Under the pieces are notes generated by a model. It did not search any database and was not told the DNA's origin. It saw only the letters and a list, made by a program, of their open reading frames with translations. Made by a program: the position numbers and the translations under genes. A stretch of DNA of 64,000 bases from Alphaproteobacteria bacterium (GTDB taxonomy: Bacteria > Pseudomonadota > Alphaproteobacteria > CACIAM-22H2): positions 50,873-114,872 of the forward strand of contig JAEULA010000074.1 of NCBI GenBank assembly GCA_016793165.1, written 5' to 3'. Below are positions 44,836 through 53,564 of this stretch, piece by piece (the stretch's first letter is position 1; the number at the start of each line of letters is the position of its first letter).

Positions 44836-47343
44836 TCACGCACGCAGCCTTGCGTTCGCCGGATCGTACGGCGAGTCCGCGATCACCGTGGCGCGGTGAG
44901 GCTTGCCGAGGATCGCGATCTCGAGCTCGGTGCCGAGTGCCCCGAGATCCGGCCGCACCATGGCGAGTGCCAGCGACTTGCCCACGCGCCAGCCGTACCC
45001 GCCGGAGGTCGAGCGGCCCACGAGCTCGCCCTTGAGCCGGATCGGCTCCGAGCCGCGCGCGTCGGCATCGGTCACGCCCTGCACCTCGAGCGTGACCAGA
45101 CGGTTCTTCAGCCCGCGCTTCTCCCAGGCGACCAGCCCGTCGCGGCCGAGGAAGTCGCCGCGGTCGAGCGGCACGAAGCGCTGCAGCCCGGACTCGGCTG
45201 CCGCGTACTCGATCGACAGTTCGCGCGGGATGAGGCGGTAGGTCTTCTCCAGCCGCATGGAGTCCATCGCACGGATGCCGAAGGGCCTGAGGCCGAGATC
45301 GCGACCGACATCCATCAGCAGGTCGAAGATCGTGTTCTGCATCTCGATCGGGTGGTGCAGCTCCCAGCCGAGTTCGCCCACGAAGTTCACGCGCAGCGCG
45401 CGGGCATAGGCGGCCCCCACGTCGATCGTCCTGCCGCTCAGCCAGGGGAAGGCGGCGTTGGACAGGTCGGCGTCGGTCACGCGCTGCAGCAGCTCGCGCG
45501 AGCGCGGACCGGCGAGGACGAGCACGCCGTGCTGCGTCGTGACCTTCTGGAGCGTCACGCTGCCGTCGCGCGGCAGCAGCTTGCGCAGGCAATCGAAGTC
45601 GTGGCGCTCGAGCGCGCCCGCCGAGACCAGATAGAACTGCGCCGGGCCCTCGCGGAAGACGGTGAACTCGCTGCGCACGCCGCCGTTCGTCGTCAGCAGG
45701 TAGCTGAGCGACACCCGGCCGATCTTCGGCAGACGGTTGGTGAGCGTGCGCTCGAGCCAGGCGGCAGCACCCGGCCCGCTCACCTCGAACTTGGCGAAGG
45801 CCGACATGTCGAGCAGGCCGACCGCCTCGCTCACATGGCGGCACTCGTTGCCGACATGCGCGAAGTAGTTGGTGCGCCGGAAGCTCCAGCGCTCGCGCGG
45901 CCGCTCGCCGGCCGCCGCGGGCGGATGGGTCTCGCGCAGCAGCGTGTCGGGCTTGGCAAGTTCGGCCTCGCTCAGGCCGTAGCCCTGCGGCGCGAACCAG
46001 TTCGGCCGCTCCCAGCCGTAGACCGAGCCGAACACCGCGCCGAGCGCCTTCATGCGCTCGTAGCACGGCGTGCGCTTGAGCGGCCGCGTCGCCACACGCT
46101 CCTCGTCCGGGAAGTGGACGGTGAAGACGTTGGCGTAGGCCTCCTCGTTCTTGCGCCGGAGATAGCCGCGCGTGGCGTGGGGTCCGAACCGACGTGGATC
46201 CACGCCCATCATGTCGATCGTCGGCTCGCCCTCGACGATCCACTCCGCGAGCTGCCAGCCCGCACCGCCGGCGGCGGTGACGCCGAAGCTGTGGCCCTCG
46301 TTGAGCCAGAAGTTCGGCAGGTCCCAGGCCGGCCCGACGATCGGCCCGCCGTCCGGCGTATAGGCGATGGCGCCGTTGTAGACCTTCTTGACGCCGACCT
46401 CGCCGAAGGCCGGCACGCGCGCGATCGCGGTCTCGATGTGCGGCGCCAGGCGGTCGAGGTCCTCGGGGAAGAGCTCGTACTCGGCCTGGTCGCTCGGCCC
46501 GTCGACGTAGCAGGCGGGCGCGCCCTTCTCGTAGGGGCCGAGCAGCAGGCCGCCGTTCTCCTCGCGCATGTACCAGGAGGAGTCCGACTCCCGCAGCACG
46601 CCCATCTCGGGCAGGCCGCGCTTGCGCCGCTCGACGATCGCCGGGTGGGGCTCGGTGACGATGTACTGGTGCTCGACCGGGATGACGGGGATGTCGAGCC
46701 CGACCATGGCGCCGGTCTGCCGCGCGAAGCTGCCGGTCGCCGAGACGACGTGCTCGCAGCGGATGTCGCCCTTGTCGGTCTTCACCAGCCACTCGCCCGC
46801 CGGCGTGCGCTCGATACCCAGGACCGTCGTGTAGCGGAGGATCTCCGCCCCGCGCTCGCGGGCGCCCTTCGCCATCGCCTGGGTCAGGTCGGCCGGCTGG
46901 ATGTAGCCGTCGTCGGGATGCTGGATCGCGCCGCGCAGGCCCTCGACGTTGCACAGCGGCCAGATCTCCTTGAGCTGCGCCGGCGTCAGCACCTCGACCC
47001 GCACGCCGATCGTCTCGGCCACGCCCTTGTAGAACATGTACTCGTCCCAGCGGTCCGACGTGCGGGCGAGGCGGATGTTCGACACGCGCCGGAAGCCGAC
47101 GTCCTGGCCGGTCTCGGCCTGCAGCTCGCCGTAGAGCCCGACCGAATAGCGGTGCAGCTGGCCGACGGAGTAGCTGAGGTTGAACAGCGGCAGCAGGCCG
47201 GCCGCGTGCCATGTCGAGCCGGAGGTGAGCTCCTTGCGCTCGAGCAGGACACAGTCGCGCCAGCCCTTCCTGGCGAGGTGGTAAAGGGTCGAGACTCCCA
47301 CCACGCCGCCGCCGATGACGACGACCCGTGCCTGCGTGCGCAT
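44836..47343 (-). CDS. FAD/GcvT-domain dehydrogenase (dimethylglycine/sarcosine dehydrogenase-like)
   Basis: 835 residues. The N-terminal DAO-type FAD domain starts VVVIGGGVVGVSTLYHLA and contains TWHAAGL with His46, the residue that carries covalent FAD in dimethylglycine and sarcosine dehydrogenases. The C-terminal half is a GcvT-like tetrahydrofolate-binding domain (ECRHVSEAVGLLDMSAFAKF and GWELHHP, RAMDSMRLEK, GLKNRLVTLE). The expected reaction is oxidative N-demethylation passing the one-carbon unit to folate. It is the first gene of a minus operon and diverges from the MttB-like gene, sharing the palindrome at 47394-47432. Confidence 0.9.
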   Translation of the reverse strand: MRTQARVVVIGGGVVGVSTLYHLARKGWRDCVLLERKELTSGSTWHAAGLLPLFNLSYSVGQLHRYSVGLYGELQAETGQDVGFRRVSNIRLARTSDRWDEYMFYKGVAETIGVRVEVLTPAQLKEIWPLCNVEGLRGAIQHPDDGYIQPADLTQAMAKGARERGAEILRYTTVLGIERTPAGEWLVKTDKGDIRCEHVVSATGSFARQTGAMVGLDIPVIPVEHQYIVTEPHPAIVERRKRGLPEMGVLRESDSSWYMREENGGLLLGPYEKGAPACYVDGPSDQAEYELFPEDLDRLAPHIETAIARVPAFGEVGVKKVYNGAIAYTPDGGPIVGPAWDLPNFWLNEGHSFGVTAAGGAGWQLAEWIVEGEPTIDMMGVDPRRFGPHATRGYLRRKNEEAYANVFTVHFPDEERVATRPLKRTPCYERMKALGAVFGSVYGWERPNWFAPQGYGLSEAELAKPDTLLRETHPPAAAGERPRERWSFRRTNYFAHVGNECRHVSEAVGLLDMSAFAKFEVSGPGAAAWLERTLTNRLPKIGRVSLSYLLTTNGGVRSEFTVFREGPAQFYLVSAGALERHDFDCLRKLLPRDGSVTLQKVTTQHGVLVLAGPRSRELLQRVTDADLSNAAFPWLSGRTIDVGAAYARALRVNFVGELGWELHHPIEMQNTIFDLLMDVGRDLGLRPFGIRAMDSMRLEKTYRLIPRELSIEYAAAESGLQRFVPLDRGDFLGRDGLVAWEKRGLKNRLVTLEVQGVTDADARGSEPIRLKGELVGRSTSGGYGWRVGKSLALAMVRPDLGALGTELEIAILGKPHRATVIADSPYDPANARLRA

Positions 47344-47393
47344 GATTGCCGGACCTTCCGATGCCAGATGGCGAGGACTCGTTGAAGACTATG

Positions 47394-47432
47394 CAGATTA
47401 CGTTTTCGCGACAGTCGAGAAAACGTAGTCTG
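47394..47432. promoter_or_regulatory. 39-base inverted repeat in the divergent promoter region, operator candidate
   Basis: Arms CAGATTACGTTTTC (47394-47407) and GAAAACGTAGTCTG (47419-47432) are complementary with one mismatch and an 11-base spacer. The AT-rich core stands out in a 70% GC setting. It occupies the middle of the 112-base gap between the FAD/GcvT gene (start 47343) and the MttB-like gene (start 47456), ending 12 bases before that gene's ribosome site. Its size fits a dimeric regulator; the protein is not identified. Confidence 0.6.
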
Positions 47433-47455
47433 CCGCGGGCACGAAGGAGAAATCG

Positions 47456-49000
47456 ATGGACGACCGGGAACAACCAGCGCGCGAAGGACGCCGCGGCCGC
47501 GAGGCGCGCCGGACGGCCCGGCTGCAGCGGCGCGAGGTCTCGGCGCCCTGCATCCAGCGCGCGATCCCGCTCACCGAGGTGCTGTCCCCGGAAGGGCTCG
47601 AGATCATCGAGGCGAACGCCGAGAGGCTGCTGGAGGAGATCGGCATCGAGTTCCGCGGCTACCCCTCGGCCCTCGCCCGCTTCAAGGCCGCCGGCTGCGA
47701 CATTCAGGGCGAACGCGTGCGCTTCCCGCGCGGCCTCGCCCGGCGTCTCTGCGCCACGGCGCCTGCGAGCTTCACGCAGCACGCCCGCAACCCCGCGCGC
47801 AACGTGCCGATCGGCGGCAAGGCCACGGTATTCGCGCCGGTCTACGGCTCGCCGTTCGTGCACGACCTCGACCGCGGCCGGCGCTACGGCACGATCGAGG
47901 ACTTCCGCAATTTCGTGAAGCTCGCCTATGCCAGCCCGTACATGCACCACTCCGGCGGCACGGTGTGCGAGCCGGTCGACGTGCCGGTCAACAAGCGGCA
48001 CCTCGACATGGTGCATGCGCATATGCGCTTCTCCGACAAGCCGTTCATGGGCTCGGTGACGCATCCCGAGCGCGCCAAGGACACGGTCGCGATGTGCCGG
48101 ATCCTGTTCGGCGAGGATTTCGTCGACGCGAACACGGTCTGCCTCAGCCTGATCAACGCCAACTCGCCGATGGTCTGGGACTCGACCATGCTCGGCGCGA
48201 CCGAGGCCTACGCGGCGGCGAACCAGGCGGTGATCATCACGCCGTTCATCCTCTCGGGCGCGATGAGCCCGGTGAGCGTGGCCGGCACGCTGACCCAGGC
48301 GCTCGCCGAGATCCTCGCCGGCATCAGCTTCACGCAGCTCGTCCGGCCCGGCGCCCCGGTCGTCTTCGGCACCTTCGTGTCGACGCTGTCGATGCAGTCC
48401 GGGGCGCCGACCTTCGGCACGCCAGAGGCGACGCTCGCGATCTTCGGAGCGGCGCAGCTCGCGCGGCGCATGAACCTGCCCTTCCGCACCGGCGGCTCGC
48501 TCTGCGCCTCGAAGGTCCCCGATGCGCAGGCCGCTTACGAGAGCGCCCAGACGCTGCTGCCCACGCTGCTCGCGGGCACCAATTTCGTGCTGCACGCGGC
48601 AGGCTGGATGGAGGGCGGGCTCGCCTCCTCCTACGAGAAGTTCATGATGGACTGCGACCAGCTCGGCATGATGGCCGTGCTCGCCCGCGGCATCGACGTG
48701 TCGGAAGAGGCGCAGGCTTTCGACGCCTTCCGCGAGGTGGGGCCGGGCGGCCATTTCCTCGGCTGCGCCCATACCCGCGCCAATTTCGAGTCCGCCTTCT
48801 ACCGGTCGACGATCGCCGACAACAACTCGGTCGAGCAGTGGGAGGCCGAGGGCCGGCTGGATGCGCCGCAGCGCGCCAACAGGCTGTGGAAGTCGACGCT
48901 CGCCGCCTACGAGCCGCCGCCGCTCGATCCCGCCATCGACGAGGCGCTGCAGGACTTCATCGCCCGCAGGAAGGCCGCCATGCCCGATGCGACGCATTGA
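47456..49000 (+). CDS. MttB-superfamily methyltransferase without pyrrolysine
   Basis: 514 residues of the trimethylamine methyltransferase (COG5598) superfamily. The barrel segments IIEANAERLLEEIGIEFRG, MHHSGGTVCEPVDVPV, LINANSPMVWDSTMLGATEA (each family-typical), SGAMSPVSVAGTLTQALAE and FGTPEATLAIFGAAQLARRM are visible. There is no in-frame TAG, so pyrrolysine is not used; non-Pyl members include glycine betaine methyltransferases that use a corrinoid protein. No corrinoid protein gene is adjacent. AAGGAGA (47444-47450) fixes the ATG at 47456. It is divergent from the FAD/GcvT gene. Confidence 0.88.
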   Translation: MDDREQPAREGRRGREARRTARLQRREVSAPCIQRAIPLTEVLSPEGLEIIEANAERLLEEIGIEFRGYPSALARFKAAGCDIQGERVRFPRGLARRLCATAPASFTQHARNPARNVPIGGKATVFAPVYGSPFVHDLDRGRRYGTIEDFRNFVKLAYASPYMHHSGGTVCEPVDVPVNKRHLDMVHAHMRFSDKPFMGSVTHPERAKDTVAMCRILFGEDFVDANTVCLSLINANSPMVWDSTMLGATEAYAAANQAVIITPFILSGAMSPVSVAGTLTQALAEILAGISFTQLVRPGAPVVFGTFVSTLSMQSGAPTFGTPEATLAIFGAAQLARRMNLPFRTGGSLCASKVPDAQAAYESAQTLLPTLLAGTNFVLHAAGWMEGGLASSYEKFMMDCDQLGMMAVLARGIDVSEEAQAFDAFREVGPGGHFLGCAHTRANFESAFYRSTIADNNSVEQWEAEGRLDAPQRANRLWKSTLAAYEPPPLDPAIDEALQDFIARRKAAMPDATH

Positions 49001-49054
49001 CGGTCGTGGCGCGTCGCGGCGCCGCGGACACGCTTCGCCGACGATCGGACGACC

Positions 49055-49849
49055 GTGATCGCCATCCCTCACGACAAGGTCGAGGCGCTGATCGCCGAGG
49101 CCAACGCCCGGTTCGTGATGCCGCGCTTCGGTACGCTGCAGGCCGGCGAGATCGACGAGAAGAAGGCCAACGACTTCGTGACGGTCGCCGACCGCGAGGC
49201 GGAGGCGTTCCTTGCACCGCGGCTCGCCGACCTCATCGTCGGCTCGCACGTGCTCGGCGAGGAGGCGGCGGCGCACGACCCCTCCCTGATGCGCCGGCTC
49301 GACGCCGAGACGCCGCTGTGGGTGATCGACCCGGTCGACGGCACGCGCAGCTTCATCGAGGGCAAGGACGGCTTCGCCGTGATCGTGGCGCTGGTGCGCG
49401 GCGATGCCGTGCTGGCCGGATGGATCCTGCAGCCGCGGCGCGCGCGGTTCGTCGCGAGCGAGCACGGCGCTGGCGTCCGGCTCGACGGCGGCCCGCCCGT
49501 GATCCCCGCGCCGCGTCGGGCGCGCGGCTATTTCCTCGGCCGCGTGCCGGACGGGGCCCGTGCGCGCGAGCGCGCGGCCGCGGCCTTCGAGGCGCAAGCG
49601 CATCCCGGCTCGGGTGCCGTCGCTTTCCTCGACATGGCCGCGGGCGCGATCGACATCGCCTATTTCGGTCGCGGTTGGCCCTGGGACCACGCCGCCGGCG
49701 CGCTGATCGCCGAGGAGCTCGGCGGCGCCGCGCGCTTCCTCGCCGGACCGACCCGCTACACGCCGCGCCGCTGGAACGAGCCGCTGCTGATCACGCGGAG
49801 CCCGGCCCTGTGGGACGACGCATTGCGGGTGCTGACCGTCGCGACGTGA
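49055..49849 (+). CDS. inositol monophosphatase-family phosphatase
   Basis: 264 residues, GTG start at 49055. Metal-site motifs are conserved: LGEE (Glu69/Glu70), WVIDPVDGTRSF (Asp92 and Asp95), and WPWDHAAG near the C-terminus. The enzyme removes phosphate from inositol, nucleotide (pAp) or related monophosphates with Mg2+. It follows the MttB-like gene by 54 bases, probably in the same transcript. Which phosphate ester links it to methylamine chemistry is not known. Confidence 0.9.
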   Translation: MIAIPHDKVEALIAEANARFVMPRFGTLQAGEIDEKKANDFVTVADREAEAFLAPRLADLIVGSHVLGEEAAAHDPSLMRRLDAETPLWVIDPVDGTRSFIEGKDGFAVIVALVRGDAVLAGWILQPRRARFVASEHGAGVRLDGGPPVIPAPRRARGYFLGRVPDGARARERAAAAFEAQAHPGSGAVAFLDMAAGAIDIAYFGRGWPWDHAAGALIAEELGGAARFLAGPTRYTPRRWNEPLLITRSPALWDDALRVLTVAT

Positions 49850-49998
49850 CGGCAGCGCGCTGCGCGACCGCAGTCCATGTAAGCCGCAGCTGACAGTTGT
49901 CCCGGCCGGCGGCATCGGCAGCGCTGTTTGAAGGCGATTCGTCGATGGCCTGTCGATTGCATCAATGAGGCGTCCCTCCCGCCAGAAGGAGCCCGCCG

Positions 49999-51525
49999 AT
50001 GGTTCGCCGCTCGTCACACGTCTACCGTGTCGCCCTTGCTGCCGCGCTCGCCATCGGCCTTCTGGGAGCCACGGCGCTTTCGCCGGCGGCCGCACAGCCG
50101 GCCGTGCTCGACCCCGGCCTGCAGGTGACGACGGTCGTCGCCGGCCTTTCGGCCCCGACCGCGTTCGCCTTCATCGGCGCCAACGACATGTTCGTAGCCG
50201 AGAAGAACTCCGGCATCGTGCGGCGCGTGACCGGCGGCGTCGTCGCCGGCCCGGTGCTCGACCTCGCCGTCAACGGCGCCGGCCAGCGCGGTCTGCTCGG
50301 CATGGCGCTGAGCCCGACCTTTGCCAGCGACGGCAACGTCTTCATCTATTGGACGACGAGCTCGACGGGCGCCGACACGACCACGACGCTCAGCGTCCCG
50401 CTGCTCGGCAATCGCGTCGACCGTTTCCATTGGAACGGCTCGACCCTGACATTCGATGCGAACGTCCTCCAGCTGCGCGCCCTGCAGAACGATCCGCCGC
50501 AGACCCCGGGCGCGGCCAACAACGGCGGCGCCCTGCGCTTCGGCGCCGACGGCAAGCTCTATGTCTCGGTCGGCGATGTCGGCCGCCGCGGCTGGATGCA
50601 GAATCTCGCCGGCGGGCCGGCGGGGTTCGGGCCCGACGACGCCTTCGGCGGGCCGGCGCCGGACAGCGCGCATCTGACCGGCGTCGTGCTACGCGTCAAT
50701 CCGGACGGCACGGCTCCCGCCGACAACGCGTTCTTCGCCGCCGGCTCCGCGATCGGCGGCGAGGTCGGCCAGAACATCCAGAAGGTATACGCCTACGGCT
50801 TCCGCAACGGTTTCGGGATGGCCATCGACCCGCTCAGCGGCGCCCTCTGGAACGTCGACAACGGCGACGATGCCTTCGACGAGATCAACAAGATCGGCGC
50901 AGGGTCCAACGGCGACTGGATCCAGTTCATGGGGCCGTCGTCGCGCTTCGCCGATTTCAAGGCGATCGAGACCGCCTCGGCAAACGGCCTCGGCCAGGAC
51001 CGCTATCCGGCGTCGAGTATCGCGCCCGACGGCGTGGAAGCGCTGTCCCGCACGTTCATGCTGCCCGGCGCTTCGCATCTCGACCCCGAGCTCAGCTGGC
51101 TGCATGCGATCGCCCCGAGCGCGCTCGGCTTCATGGACGGCGACGGACTCGGCGCCGCGTATGCCGGCGCGATGTTCGTCGGCGCCGCGACCCCGGCGCT
51201 CGACGACGGCTATCTGCTGCGCCTGCGGCTCGACGCCGCGCGCAACCACCTCGATCTGTCGGCGGATCCCCGCCTCGCCGACCGGGTCGCGGACAATCTC
51301 GGCAAGTTCAATGCAAGCGAGAGCGAAACGCTGCGCTTCGGCACCGGCTTCGGCGTGGTCACCGACATCCAGACGGGGCCCGACGGGCTGCTCTACGTGG
51401 CGTCGCTGAGCCGCGGCGCGATCTACGTGATCTCGCCGGCAAGCGACACGCCCGTGCCGGCGCCGGCCACCGCCGGCCTGCTCGGACTCGGGCTCGTCGC
51501 CCTGCGCGCGCTGCGCCGCCGCTGA
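49999..51525 (+). CDS. PQQ-type sugar dehydrogenase with PEP-CTERM-like tail
   Basis: 508 residues. A signal peptide runs to about Ala33 (LSPAAAQ). The body follows the glucose/sorbosone dehydrogenase beta-propeller family: TTVVAGLSAPTAFAFIGAND, AGQRGLLGMALSPTF, NNGGALRFGADGKLYVSVGD, and YAYGFRNGFGMAIDPLSGALW near the middle (each shown in short runs). Residues 486-508 form a sorting tail: VPAP, LLGLGLVAL, then RALRRR. It should oxidise sugars or alcohols in the periplasm or at the surface. The start has AGAAGGAG upstream. It lies 149 bases after the phosphatase gene. Confidence 0.85.
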   Translation: MVRRSSHVYRVALAAALAIGLLGATALSPAAAQPAVLDPGLQVTTVVAGLSAPTAFAFIGANDMFVAEKNSGIVRRVTGGVVAGPVLDLAVNGAGQRGLLGMALSPTFASDGNVFIYWTTSSTGADTTTTLSVPLLGNRVDRFHWNGSTLTFDANVLQLRALQNDPPQTPGAANNGGALRFGADGKLYVSVGDVGRRGWMQNLAGGPAGFGPDDAFGGPAPDSAHLTGVVLRVNPDGTAPADNAFFAAGSAIGGEVGQNIQKVYAYGFRNGFGMAIDPLSGALWNVDNGDDAFDEINKIGAGSNGDWIQFMGPSSRFADFKAIETASANGLGQDRYPASSIAPDGVEALSRTFMLPGASHLDPELSWLHAIAPSALGFMDGDGLGAAYAGAMFVGAATPALDDGYLLRLRLDAARNHLDLSADPRLADRVADNLGKFNASESETLRFGTGFGVVTDIQTGPDGLLYVASLSRGAIYVISPASDTPVPAPATAGLLGLGLVALRALRRR

Positions 51526-51545
51526 GGCGACGATCGCGGTGGGGC

Positions 51546-52628
51546 TCAGGACCCGAGCAGCCGCTCCATCAGCGTCCGGACCTCTTCGTCGCTGAGCTGA
51601 TCGGCGCCGGCGCCGACCTGGATCTCGCCTCGGGAGATGCCGGGCGTCGGCGTGGCCACGATGTGGTCGAAGAGCCAGACCCCGGTCTCCTGCGCGATCG
51701 CCAGCGCGCGCGCCTCGAGCTGGGCGGCGTCGCCGAGCATGTGCACCTGGAAGGCGTTGGTATGCGGCGGTTCCGGGAACACGCGGCAGACATCGATCCC
51801 GGCGACGATCTCCGCGATCGAGTGCGCCCGTGCCCGGTACTCGCCCATGCGCGGCAAGTGCGCGCGAAGACCCGCCTGCGCGGCGAGGGCGTAGGGATAG
51901 ACGCTCCACAGCGGCGCGCCGTGGCGGTGACGCCAAGTCGCGGTGGCGTCGATGAAGCGCTGCGAGCCCGCCAGGATGCAGCCGGCGAGGCCGCCGAGGC
52001 CCTTGTAGAAGGAGACGTAGACGCTGTCGGCGAGGCCGGCGATCTCGGCGAGCGAGCGCCCGTAGAAGGGCTGCGACTCCCAGAGCCGCGCACCGTCGAG
52101 ATGGAAGGCCGCGCCGTTCGACTGCGCCCATTTCGCGAGCGCGACGAGATCGTCCCACGCCGGCAGGACGAATCCGCCGCGGCGCAGGGGAAGCTCGGCG
52201 ACCACGGCCGCGACCGGCACGTGCAGGTCGGCGAGGTCCGACGCGCGCAGCGGCATGTTCATCGCGCCGCGCCGGATCGTCGTCAGCCGGTGGAGATGCT
52301 CGTGCGCCGCCTGCTCGTCGGCGTCGATGTGCGACTGCGGATGCAGGACGACGGCCCCGCGCCCCTTGAGATCGGACCACGCGCGCAGGGCAGCGAGCTG
52401 GGCGATCACGCCCTTGGGCAGGAAGACCGCCGCCTCCTTGCCGAGCAGCAGCGCCACCTCGGCCTCGAGCGCCTGAACCACATCCCCGGCGCCGTACTCG
52501 TCGGGCGGGCCGTCCGGGGCAAGTGCCGCGAGCGCCTGCAGCTCCTCGCGCATCGAGCGGATTCCGTGCCGCGACAGCGAGCGGCGGCACTGGCCGCGGA
52601 TGCGGCGCTTCTCGTCGTAGGTGATCAT
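51546..52628 (-). CDS. threonine aldolase-like PLP enzyme
   Basis: 360 residues of the beta-eliminating lyase/low-specificity threonine aldolase family. The order is as expected: DEYGAGDVVQALEAEVALLLGK, the HLDGARL segment binding PLP, and the PLP lysine Lys209 in SFYKGLGGLAGCIL. It would split beta-hydroxy-amino acids to glycine and an aldehyde, or a related substrate. The ATG at 52628 overlaps the amidohydrolase stop by four bases, so the two are coupled. The N-terminal RIRGQCRRSLSRH is unusual but the domain is complete. Confidence 0.88.
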   Translation of the reverse strand: MITYDEKRRIRGQCRRSLSRHGIRSMREELQALAALAPDGPPDEYGAGDVVQALEAEVALLLGKEAAVFLPKGVIAQLAALRAWSDLKGRGAVVLHPQSHIDADEQAAHEHLHRLTTIRRGAMNMPLRASDLADLHVPVAAVVAELPLRRGGFVLPAWDDLVALAKWAQSNGAAFHLDGARLWESQPFYGRSLAEIAGLADSVYVSFYKGLGGLAGCILAGSQRFIDATATWRHRHGAPLWSVYPYALAAQAGLRAHLPRMGEYRARAHSIAEIVAGIDVCRVFPEPPHTNAFQVHMLGDAAQLEARALAIAQETGVWLFDHIVATPTPGISRGEIQVGAGADQLSDEEVRTLMERLLGS

Positions 52629-53494
52629 CGCTCCCCCTGCCCGGTCGGCGCGAAGCCGTAAACCGAAGCGGCGTTGTCGACAAGCACTCGACGCAGGGTC
52701 GCGTCGCTGCCGGCCCATTCCGCGAAGCGGTCGAGGAGGACGGCGCAGTCGGGCTTCACCGTCTCGGTCGGATGGGGCCAGTCGCTGCCCCAGAGCATGC
52801 GCTCGGGCGCGAGCGCGAGAAACGCGCGGGTGAGCGCGCCGACATCGGCGTAGCCCGGTGCCCCGTCGCGCGAGAAGTGGTAGCCGGCGGACAGCTTCAC
52901 CCAGGTCCGGCCCGCCGCGACCAGGCCGGCCAGCACCGCGAAGGCCGGATGCCGCGCGCCCTCGGGATGCGGGATGCGCCCGAAATGATCGAAGACAAGC
53001 GGCACGCGCAGCGCCGCGAGCCGCGCGGCCCCGTCGACGATCAGGTCGGGCTCGAGATGCAGTTGCAGATGCCAGCCCAGTTCCGCCACGCGCGCCGCGA
53101 GCCGCTCGAGCCGCGCGAAATTCGGACGCGACGGGCCGACCGCCTGGAGCCGCACGCCGACGGCCCCGCCGCGCGCGAGCGCCTCGAGCGTCGCGCGCGG
53201 CGCGTCGTCGTCGATCAGGACGATCGCGCAGGCCGCCGCGCCGCCGAGCTGCGCCACCGCATCCAGCGTGCAGGCGTTGTCGGTGCCGTAGACCGAGGGC
53301 TGGATTACGACGCTGCGCGCCAGCCCGAGCCGGTCGCGGAAGCGCCGGTAGGCTGCCGCCGTCGCCGGGCCCGGCCGATAGGTCGCATCGGGCAGGAGCG
53401 CGAAGCGGTCGTCGTAGACGTGATGGTGGCAATCGACGGCGCCGGCGGGCGCCCGACAGGCCGGGATGCTGGGCGTCGGCAGCGGTGCTGTCAT
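52625..53494 (-). CDS. amidohydrolase 2-family metal hydrolase
   Basis: 289 residues of the PDC lactonase/amidohydrolase-2 family. The metal-binding N-terminal motif is HxH at His23 and His25 (DCHHHVYDD). Later VFDHFGRIPHP and the C-terminal MLWGSDWPHPTET with the catalytic Asp (GSDWPHP) are typical. Members hydrolyse lactones or amides such as 2-pyrone-4,6-dicarboxylate, but the substrate is not determined. It overlaps the threonine-aldolase-like gene and follows the dimethylformamidase-like gene by 70 bases. Confidence 0.88.
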   Translation of the reverse strand: MTAPLPTPSIPACRAPAGAVDCHHHVYDDRFALLPDATYRPGPATAAAYRRFRDRLGLARSVVIQPSVYGTDNACTLDAVAQLGGAAACAIVLIDDDAPRATLEALARGGAVGVRLQAVGPSRPNFARLERLAARVAELGWHLQLHLEPDLIVDGAARLAALRVPLVFDHFGRIPHPEGARHPAFAVLAGLVAAGRTWVKLSAGYHFSRDGAPGYADVGALTRAFLALAPERMLWGSDWPHPTETVKPDCAVLLDRFAEWAGSDATLRRVLVDNAASVYGFAPTGQGER

Positions 53495-53564
53495 CGTGGT
53501 CCTCGATCATCGCCGGAACGGCCGGGACCGGAGCGACGGCACCGATCCCGGCGGGGCACGGCGC

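Noticed and set aside
47456..49000. Pyrrolysine (amber) read-through in the MttB-like gene
   Set aside because: No in-frame TAG interrupts the coding sequence, so no pyrrolysine is needed.
49928..49956. Promoter for the PQQ-type dehydrogenase with -35 TTGAAG
   Set aside because: The matching -10 (TGTCGA at 17-base spacing) is too poor to support a call.
44387..50095. A 1902-codon open frame on the minus strand
   Set aside because: It passes through the MttB-like, phosphatase, FAD/GcvT and GMC genes in other frames and has the Arg/Ala-rich composition of GC-biased shadow frames; no domain is recognisable in it.
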